A model generated the notes under the pieces. That model saw nothing but the letters and a program-made list of their open reading frames with translations. It did not search any database and was not told the DNA's origin. From Gammaproteobacteria bacterium (GTDB taxonomy: Bacteria; Pseudomonadota; Gammaproteobacteria; Pseudomonadales; Azotimanducaceae), in contig JAUILW010000068.1 of assembly GCA_030432795.1 (NCBI GenBank), positions 1-11,485 of the forward strand: a stretch of DNA of 11,485 nt, given 5' to 3'. The number at the start of each line of letters is the position of its first letter. Position 1 is the first letter of the stretch. The position numbers were made by a program, and so were the translations under genes. Below are positions 6,450 to 11,485 of the stretch, piece after piece.

Positions 6450-7724
6450 GTGGATTTCGACATACCTGAAAAACTCGCCAATTACCTAAAAGAGCTCGAC
6501 GACTTCATCGAGACGACCATCAAGCCGCTGGAGCAGCAGGATGACAACATCCGCTTCTTCGACCATCGGCGCGAGGACGCCCGCACCGACTGGGAGCGCG
6601 GTGGGCTGCCGAACGAAGAGTGGGAGCAACTGCTGTTCAAAGCCAAGCGGCTTGCAGATGCGGCCGGACACTACCGGTATGCGCAGCCCAAGGAGTTTGG
6701 CGGCAAAGACGGCTCCAATCTCGACATGGCCATCATCCGCGAGCATCTCGCGGTCAAGGGGCTCGGCTTACACAACGACCTGCAGAACGAGCACTCCATC
6801 GTGGGCAACAACGTCGGCCTGCTGCTGATGATTCGCTATGGCACGGAGGAGCAGAAGGCCGAGTGGATCGACGATCTGGCGGAAGGTCGCAAAGGCTTCG
6901 CCTTCGGTATCACCGAGCCGGATCACGGTTCCGATGCCACACATATGGAAACCCGCGCTGAAAAAGATGGCGATGAGTGGGTGATCAACGGCCGCAAGAC
7001 CTGGAACACCGGCATCCATAAAGCGCAGTACGACATGGTCATGGCGCGTACCAGCGGCAAGGCCGGCGACGGCGACGGCATCACCGCGTTTCTGACCCCC
7101 ATGAAAGCCGAAGGGGTGAAGATCGAGGAGATGCTCTGGACGTTCAACATGCCTACCGACCACGGCACTGTCTCCTTCACCGATGTACGTGTGCCGCACG
7201 GCAGCATCTTCGGCGGTGAGGGGCGTGGCCTGCAGGTGGTTCAGCACTTCTTCAACGAAAACCGCATTCGCCAGGCAGCCTCGAGTCTTGGCGCAGCGCA
7301 GTTCTGCATCAACGAGTCTGTGAAGTACGCCAAGCATCGCAAGCCCTTCGGCAAGGCGCTCGCCACCAACCAGGGCATTCAGTTCCCGCTGGTGGAGCTG
7401 CAGACCCAGTGCGACATGCTGCGGGCGCTCATCCACAAGACCGCGTGGCAGATGGACAAGTACGGCGCGTTCACCGTTTCCGACAAGGTGTCGATGTGCA
7501 ACTACTGGTCGAACCGGTTGTGCTGCGAAGCAGCGGACCGAGCGATGCAGGTGCACGGTGGCCTTGGCTATTCGCGGCACAAACCCTTCGAGCACATCTA
7601 TCGGCATCACCGCCGCTATCGCATCACCGAAGGCGCGGAAGAGATTCAGATGCGTCGGGTCGCGGGCTACATGTTCGGCTTCATGAGCCAGCAGGCGCCC
7701 AAGGGTGTGAAGACCAAGGACTAG
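6450..7724 (+). CDS. Acyl-CoA dehydrogenase family flavoprotein
   Basis: A 424-residue FAD enzyme of the acyl-CoA dehydrogenase family, of normal length and without a signal peptide, so cytoplasmic. The N-terminal helical domain is residues 1-145. FGITEPDHGSDATHME (152-167) is the family signature around the flavin, and residues 170-255 form the middle beta domain (WVINGRKTW, VSFTDVRVP). The C-terminal helical domain includes FNENRIRQAASSLGAAQ and MQVHGGLGYSRHKPFEHIYRHHR. Glu394 in YRITEGAEEIQ is at the usual catalytic-base position. Members oxidise acyl-CoA to enoyl-CoA, but some partners of APH-like kinases instead process phosphorylated hydroxyacyl-CoA. The start is GTG at 6450, 3 bp after the sulfatase stop, and the next gene starts 2 bp after its own stop. 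Co-transcription with both is near certain; the exact acyl chain is not known. Confidence 0.95.
   Translation: MDFDIPEKLANYLKELDDFIETTIKPLEQQDDNIRFFDHRREDARTDWERGGLPNEEWEQLLFKAKRLADAAGHYRYAQPKEFGGKDGSNLDMAIIREHLAVKGLGLHNDLQNEHSIVGNNVGLLLMIRYGTEEQKAEWIDDLAEGRKGFAFGITEPDHGSDATHMETRAEKDGDEWVINGRKTWNTGIHKAQYDMVMARTSGKAGDGDGITAFLTPMKAEGVKIEEMLWTFNMPTDHGTVSFTDVRVPHGSIFGGEGRGLQVVQHFFNENRIRQAASSLGAAQFCINESVKYAKHRKPFGKALATNQGIQFPLVELQTQCDMLRALIHKTAWQMDKYGAFTVSDKVSMCNYWSNRLCCEAADRAMQVHGGLGYSRHKPFEHIYRHHRRYRITEGAEEIQMRRVAGYMFGFMSQQAPKGVKTKD
7716..7720 (+). promoter_or_regulatory. Ribosome binding site setting the phosphotransferase start
   Basis: AAGGA sits 6 nt before ATG at 7727. It decides against a longer frame that stays open upstream to 7409 but lies entirely inside the acyl-CoA dehydrogenase gene in another frame. 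Confidence 0.65.
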
Positions 7725-7726
7725 GC

Positions 7727-9124
7727 ATGGCGGACTTTCAGGCGACCCTCGCGGGCATCCTCGAGCGCGAGCTGCCAAACGTACGAGCGCTTGTTTCCTG
7801 CGAGCGGCTCTCGGGCGGTGCCAGTCAGGAGACATACCGTCTCGTGGTAGCCACCGATGCCGGTGAGGAGCGCTTGTGCATGCGCCGGGCGCCGGGTGGC
7901 GAACGGGTGGAGACACTCGGCGTCAACCCGGGCCTTGCGGTTGAGGCGATGCTCATGCGATCGGCGCGTGAGGCTGGTGTGCCGGAGCCCGAAGTGCACT
8001 ACGTGCTTCAGGAAGCCGACGGTCTCGGGGAAGGCTTCATCATGGAGTGGCTCGACGGAGAGGCGCTCGGTGCGCGTATCGTGCGTGCTCCGGAGCTCGA
8101 CGGCATTCGCCCTCGGCTTGCGCGGTTGTGCGGGGAGGCGCTCGCGCGCATTCACGCCATCGATGTTGCGGCCACGGGGCTCGATAGGGTGCTGCACCGG
8201 GTCACACCGGCCGAGTACGTCGAGCAGACCTGGGAGCGCTACCGTGCTTTCGAGACAGCCCAACCGATGATCGACTATGCCGGCCGCTGGTTGTTGGAGC
8301 ATCTGCCGGAAGGCTTCGACTACACCCTCGTGCACAATGACTTCCGCAACGGCAACATCATGTTCTCTCCACAAGGCATCGTTGCCGTGCTCGACTGGGA
8401 GCTTGCCCACATCGGTGACCCGATGCGGGACCTCGGCTGGATATGCACTAACTCCTGGCGCTTCGGACGCACCGATCTGCCCGTGGGGGGCTTCGGTAGC
8501 TACGAAGAACTGTTCGCCGGCTACGAAAGCGTCGCTGGCATGCCGGTGGATCGCGATCGGGTGAAGTTCTGGGAGGTGTTCGGCTCGTTCTGGTGGGCCG
8601 TTGGTTGCCTCGGCATGGCGGAACACTACCGACACGGGCCGGACAAGACGGTGGAACGACCGGCCATCGGCCGGCGTTCGTCGGAGTGTCAGGTGGACTG
8701 TGTGAATCTGCTGATCCCGGGTCCGGTGGAACTCGTGCAGCCTTCGCCCAGTGCCGACGCAGACATGCCGCGTGTGGATGAGCTTGTCAAATCCGTGCGC
8801 GACTTCCTGCGCGAAGATGTCATGGGGGCCACCGAAGGCCGCACCAATTTCATGGCACGGGTGGCGGGTAACTCCCTGGACATCGTGCTGCGCGATCTCG
8901 AGCTCGGCGAGCAGCACCGCGCGCTGGAGCACGAGCGTCTGCGGGCGCTACTTGGCGAGGCGGGTACACTGGCGGACCTGCGAATGGCGCTGGTGCAGCG
9001 GTTGCGCAGCGGCGACATGCCGCTGGATCGCGAGGATCTGATCACGTACCTGCGTCAGACGGTCGTCAATCAGGTGGCTATCGACCAGCCGAAGTACTCC
9101 GGGTTCGCAACCGCAACGCGCTGA
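7727..9124 (+). CDS. APH-like phosphotransferase fused to a DUF6285-like domain
   Basis: 465 residues, two parts. Residues 1-315 are an aminoglycoside-phosphotransferase-fold kinase: glycine loop LSGGASQETYRL (28-39), CMRRAPGG where the ATP-binding Lys seems replaced by Arg as in the ACAD10/11-type branch, a hinge at FIMEWLDGE, the catalytic loop LVHNDFRNGNIMF (His203, Asp205, Asn210) and the metal-binding VLDWELAHIGDPMRDLGW (Asp223). Residues about 347-458, opening with MPRVDELVKSVRDFLREDV and running through FMARVAGNSLDIVLRDLEL, match the DUF6285 pattern, a small helical domain often found beside or fused to such kinases. It directly follows the acyl-CoA dehydrogenase gene (2-bp gap). By analogy with LvaA and ACAD10/11 it probably phosphorylates a hydroxyacyl-CoA rather than an antibiotic. 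That function is inferred; the domain calls are firm for APH and good for DUF6285. Confidence 0.92.
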   Translation: MADFQATLAGILERELPNVRALVSCERLSGGASQETYRLVVATDAGEERLCMRRAPGGERVETLGVNPGLAVEAMLMRSAREAGVPEPEVHYVLQEADGLGEGFIMEWLDGEALGARIVRAPELDGIRPRLARLCGEALARIHAIDVAATGLDRVLHRVTPAEYVEQTWERYRAFETAQPMIDYAGRWLLEHLPEGFDYTLVHNDFRNGNIMFSPQGIVAVLDWELAHIGDPMRDLGWICTNSWRFGRTDLPVGGFGSYEELFAGYESVAGMPVDRDRVKFWEVFGSFWWAVGCLGMAEHYRHGPDKTVERPAIGRRSSECQVDCVNLLIPGPVELVQPSPSADADMPRVDELVKSVRDFLREDVMGATEGRTNFMARVAGNSLDIVLRDLELGEQHRALEHERLRALLGEAGTLADLRMALVQRLRSGDMPLDREDLITYLRQTVVNQVAIDQPKYSGFATATR

Positions 9125-9131
9125 CCGGCTA

Positions 9132-9157
9132 AGGCGACGGCAGCCTCAGGCGACGGC
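9132..9157. repeat. 10-bp direct repeat between convergent genes
   Basis: AGGCGACGGC occurs at 9132-9141 and 9148-9157. The second copy overlaps the stop region of the molybdopterin oxidoreductase gene. No T-tract or convincing hairpin accompanies it, so it is not called a terminator. It may be chance in GC-rich DNA. Confidence 0.5.
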
Positions 9158-11269
9158 CGCCACCTCCACGGGAATGCCGGTCATGAACGACTGGCTCGAC
9201 AGGCGTTCGAAGCTTTCCGGCCCGGTGGGCAGCAGCTCGTTGACGTTCACCCCCGGATGGTTGCTCGCCACGCCCAAGCGCGGGTTGTTGCCGTGGCCCC
9301 AGCCGTGGGTCATGGCTACCACACCCTGGCGCAGCGTATCGTCATACCTCACGGTGGCGGTAATGCGGCCGTGACGGTTGCTCACCAGCACTTCCGATTG
9401 ATCCGCAAAGCCCAGCCGCTCGGCGTCCTGCGGGTTCATGTGCAGGGGGTTGTCGAGCGCGTGTTGGCGCTTCAGTGACGGCGCGTTGTGAAACCAGCTG
9501 TTGACCATGTAGTTGGTGCGCAGCGTGATGAGCTTGAGTGCGTTCGGGTCTTCGTTTTCGAGCTCCTCGAAAATCTCGCGGGCGCGCGCCAGGTCCGGCT
9601 CGAAGAGCGGCGGGCAGCAGTCTACACGCGCGCCCTCGTGATGTACGGCGAGCTGGAAGAGCAGGTCCGGCTCAGGGTCGGGTAGCCGGTGCACGTGCCC
9701 AGGCATGTTTTTCAGCGCATCGATGGACAGGTCGCTATGTGCGAGCTGCCGATCGATCTTGCTGAGCGGGTCTGGTGCTTCGTGGTCCAGCAGCGATGGT
9801 TGTCCCAACGCCTGCAGGATGCGCGCGAAGATCCACCATTCGGCGCGGCGCTCGCCAATCGGCGGCACCACCGCTTCGGTGTACTGTACGTAGGGTTCCG
9901 GCTGAAAGCCGAGCGACAGCGCGTTGATATCCTCTCGCTCCAGCCAGTCGGTGGCAGGCAACACGAAGTCGGCGTGTTCCGCGGTCGCACCCGCATAGAT
10001 GTCGATGACGATGAGCAGATCGAGCTTCTTCAGCGCCGCGCGCATCTTCGCTTCGCCGCCCATGGACAACACCGGGTTGCCGGACATGACCACCAGCGCC
10101 TTGATGTGCCCGGCTTCGATGTAATCGGCCAGCAGGTTGCCCGGCAGGCTGCCGGCGGTGCGGCGGATCTCGCCGAATTCGCTGTCGAAAAACGGGTTGT
10201 CCGACTTCGGTTTGCCCACCGTTGCCGCGGGGAAGTAACCCGGTGAATACAGGTTGCCCCCGCGGCGGCCGAGATTGCCGGTGACCAGAGACAGCATCTG
10301 CACCAGCCAGTAGGCGAGGGTGCCTTGCCGTCCCATGTTGATACCGGTGGACGCGTGCACCGCGGCACCGTCGGCGCTTGCGAAGTCTCGTGCTACCTGG
10401 CGGATGTCGTCGGCGGGCACCCCCACGACGGCAGATACGCGGTCGGCGGAGAAATCGGAGACAAACGCGCGCAGGGCGTCCACCCGCAGGCCGTGTGCGG
10501 CGAGGTAGTCGGCGTCGTGCAGGTCGGCTGAGAAAATCTCGTGGATGAGCGCGGCCAGAAAATACAGGTCTGTGTCGGGTTTGATCTGCAGCACACTGCC
10601 GGTTGCCGGCGTGGCCGACTCGATGCGCCGGGGATTTACGTGCAGTACCTTGCCGCCTCGCCGCACCACCTCGCGAATGCTCGCCATGGGGTCGGTCATG
10701 TGCACGAAGCTCGCGTGCGAGATTTTCGGGTTGCTGCCGATGGAGAGAAAGTAGCGGGTGTGCTTGAAGTCGGGAATCGGGTGCAGGTTGGCGGTACCGA
10801 ATACCTGCTCCGACGCGGCAAACTTGTTGGCGCAGTCCTGGGTGCCGGAGCCGAAGGCGTAGCGCACGCCGAGAGCAGAGGCAAACGCCCGCGAGCCGAC
10901 CCTGGCGGTGCTGTTGAAGGCACTCGGATTGCCGGTGTACATACCGACGCTTTCCGCACCCCAGCGTGCTTGCACCTCATTGAGCCGCTCGGCGATGGCC
11001 TGTGCGGCGCTGTCCCAGTCGGTGGCCTCGAAGTCCGCCGCCGCATCTTTGCCGTTGCGGCGACGCAGGGGTGTGTTGAGGCGGTCCGGGTCGTGATGAA
11101 TCTCGGTGAAGTTGAGGCCTTTGTGGCAGGCGAAGCCGCGGTGTACCGGATGGGATTTGTCCGGCAGCAGACGCACGGTCTGTGTCTCGTCCACCTCGGC
11201 GATCAGCGCGCAGGTGGGCTCGCAAATGCGGCAGAAAGTGTGAACGGTGCGGCGATCTTCAGCGCTCAA
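9146..11269 (-). CDS. Molybdopterin-dependent oxidoreductase with N-terminal 4Fe-4S motif
   Basis: 707 residues, of the DMSO-reductase superfamily (formate dehydrogenase/nitrate reductase type). The N-terminus has CRICEPTC with a later FACHKG, giving Cys13, Cys16, Cys20 and Cys48 for one 4Fe-4S cluster. SGTQDCANKF (141-150) offers Cys146 as likely molybdenum ligand. VLHVNPRRIESA, STGINMGRQGT, VMSGNPVLSM and FVLPATDWLERED are cofactor-binding and family landmarks. The C-terminal dinucleotide-binding domain (about 580-700) includes LITLRTNYMVNSWFHN and VVAMTHGWGHGN. There is no twin-arginine signal, so it should be cytoplasmic and use a soluble electron partner. The start is TTG at 11269 with GGGGAG 7 nt upstream; the frame stays open to 11473, but that part is non-conserved and lies antisense to the Nudix gene. 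Substrate unknown. It converges with the phosphotransferase gene, 21 bp apart. Confidence 0.92.
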   Translation of the reverse strand: MSAEDRRTVHTFCRICEPTCALIAEVDETQTVRLLPDKSHPVHRGFACHKGLNFTEIHHDPDRLNTPLRRRNGKDAAADFEATDWDSAAQAIAERLNEVQARWGAESVGMYTGNPSAFNSTARVGSRAFASALGVRYAFGSGTQDCANKFAASEQVFGTANLHPIPDFKHTRYFLSIGSNPKISHASFVHMTDPMASIREVVRRGGKVLHVNPRRIESATPATGSVLQIKPDTDLYFLAALIHEIFSADLHDADYLAAHGLRVDALRAFVSDFSADRVSAVVGVPADDIRQVARDFASADGAAVHASTGINMGRQGTLAYWLVQMLSLVTGNLGRRGGNLYSPGYFPAATVGKPKSDNPFFDSEFGEIRRTAGSLPGNLLADYIEAGHIKALVVMSGNPVLSMGGEAKMRAALKKLDLLIVIDIYAGATAEHADFVLPATDWLEREDINALSLGFQPEPYVQYTEAVVPPIGERRAEWWIFARILQALGQPSLLDHEAPDPLSKIDRQLAHSDLSIDALKNMPGHVHRLPDPEPDLLFQLAVHHEGARVDCCPPLFEPDLARAREIFEELENEDPNALKLITLRTNYMVNSWFHNAPSLKRQHALDNPLHMNPQDAERLGFADQSEVLVSNRHGRITATVRYDDTLRQGVVAMTHGWGHGNNPRLGVASNHPGVNVNELLPTGPESFERLSSQSFMTGIPVEVAAVA

Positions 11270-11276
11270 TGGCAGA

Positions 11277-11282
11277 CTCCCC
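11277..11282 (-). promoter_or_regulatory. Ribosome binding site fixing the TTG start of the molybdoenzyme
   Basis: On the minus strand GGGGAG is followed by TCTGCCA (7 nt) and TTG at 11269. The protein then starts MSAEDRRTVHTFCRIC, with the cluster motif at the usual distance from the N-terminus. Confidence 0.75.
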
Positions 11283-11315
11283 AGCTCGGATGACGGATGC
11301 GTGCAAGGGTAACAG

Positions 11316-11485
11316 ATGCCGGAGTATTTCGAGGCGTTCGACGATGAGGATCGGCCGTTGGGTCTGGTGGCCCGAGATGAGGTGCATCGGACCGGTCTGT
11401 GGCACCGGTCGGCGCACGTGCTCGTCTGGTCCAGCGAGGGTGCCTTGCTTGTGCAGCGACGTGTCGACCACAAGGATCTCTATGG
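11316..11485 (+). CDS. Nudix hydrolase, N-terminal part only (cut by window end)
   Basis: Fifty-six codons are visible before the window ends. The start is ATG at 11316 with AAGGG 6 nt upstream. The residues EYFEAFDDEDRPLG, VARDEVHRTGLWHRSAHVLV and LLVQRRVDHKDLY match the N-terminal region of Nudix proteins of the YfcD/isopentenyl-diphosphate-isomerase-like branch, where such a segment leads into the Nudix box. The box itself (the REUXEE glutamates) lies beyond the window, so catalysis cannot be judged. Members hydrolyse nucleoside-diphosphate-linked compounds or similar pyrophosphates. It is divergent from the molybdoenzyme gene with 46 bp between the starts, so the two promoters must be close or overlapping. 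Confidence 0.85.
   Translation, partial: MPEYFEAFDDEDRPLGLVARDEVHRTGLWHRSAHVLVWSSEGALLVQRRVDHKDLY

Noticed and set aside
7409..7726. 106-codon N-terminal extension of the phosphotransferase
   Set aside because: It lies wholly within the dehydrogenase gene in another frame, and its translation is unlike any kinase N-terminus. ATG 7727 has AAGGA upstream.
6768..7916. 382-codon minus-strand frame opposite the acyl-CoA dehydrogenase
   Set aside because: Antisense shadow spanning two well-supported genes.
7727..8671. Antibiotic (aminoglycoside) resistance kinase
   Set aside because: The fold is shared, but the Arg in place of Lys, the fused tail and the acyl-CoA dehydrogenase partner point to the acyl-CoA-linked branch.
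7721..8932. 403-codon minus-strand frame opposite the phosphotransferase
   Set aside because: Antisense shadow of a gene with intact kinase motifs; no family pattern in the translation.
9127..9145. GGCT/AGCC hairpin between the convergent phosphotransferase and molybdoenzyme genes
   Set aside because: A 4-bp stem with an 11-nt loop and no T-tract is too weak to call a terminator.
10541..11293. 250-codon plus-strand frame opposite the molybdoenzyme
   Set aside because: It lies antisense to the 4Fe-4S and molybdenum-ligand motifs of the real gene and shows no domain.
11270..11473. 68-codon N-terminal extension of the molybdoenzyme
   Set aside because: Low-complexity Ser/Arg-rich residues, antisense to the Nudix gene. 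The TTG at 11269 has a proper Shine-Dalgarno site.

Overview
The window is high-GC, gene-dense chromosomal DNA with ten protein genes, two of them cut by the window edges. The gene set is a degenerate GGDEF-EAL protein, a DUF3604 hydrolase, a secreted sulfatase, an acyl-CoA dehydrogenase/phosphotransferase pair, a YbaN-type membrane protein and a molybdopterin oxidoreductase. This resembles high-GC gammaproteobacteria, perhaps marine heterotrophs of the Halieaceae/NOR5 type. That placement is inferred from gene content only. I see no rRNA, tRNA, CRISPR array, insertion sequence or phage gene.

Layout. (1) 2-1306 (+): C-terminal part of a GGDEF-EAL protein with altered signature motifs. (2) 1346-1804 (-): small SnoaL-like protein. 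(3) 1985-3625 (+): secreted DUF3604/PHP-type metallohydrolase. A 180-bp divergent spacer separates (2) and (3); it holds a near-perfect 17-bp dyad and three tandem 9-mers. (4) 3635-4354 and 4359-4739 (-): histidine phosphatase downstream of a YbaN/DUF454 membrane protein, 4 bp apart. (5) 4785-9124 (+): tight three-gene operon of secreted sulfatase, acyl-CoA dehydrogenase and APH-like kinase fused to a DUF6285-like tail, with gaps of 3 and 2 bp. (6) 9146-11269 (-): cytoplasmic-type molybdopterin oxidoreductase with an N-terminal 4Fe-4S motif. (7) 11316-11485 (+): start of a Nudix hydrolase, cut by the window end.

How the genes may work together: the operon is the most interesting part. An APH-like kinase beside an acyl-CoA dehydrogenase recalls the LvaA/LvaC pair of the Pseudomonas putida levulinate pathway and mammalian ACAD10/ACAD11. 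There a hydroxyacyl-CoA is phosphorylated and the phosphate is then eliminated. Here the kinase carries an extra C-terminal domain, and the pair is coupled to an exported sulfatase. This suggests removal of sulfate outside the cytoplasm followed by hydroxyacyl-CoA catabolism inside; the substrate is unknown.

Five of the nine visible start codons are TTG or GTG, each with a well-placed Shine-Dalgarno sequence. Several obvious longer or ATG starts are therefore wrong.
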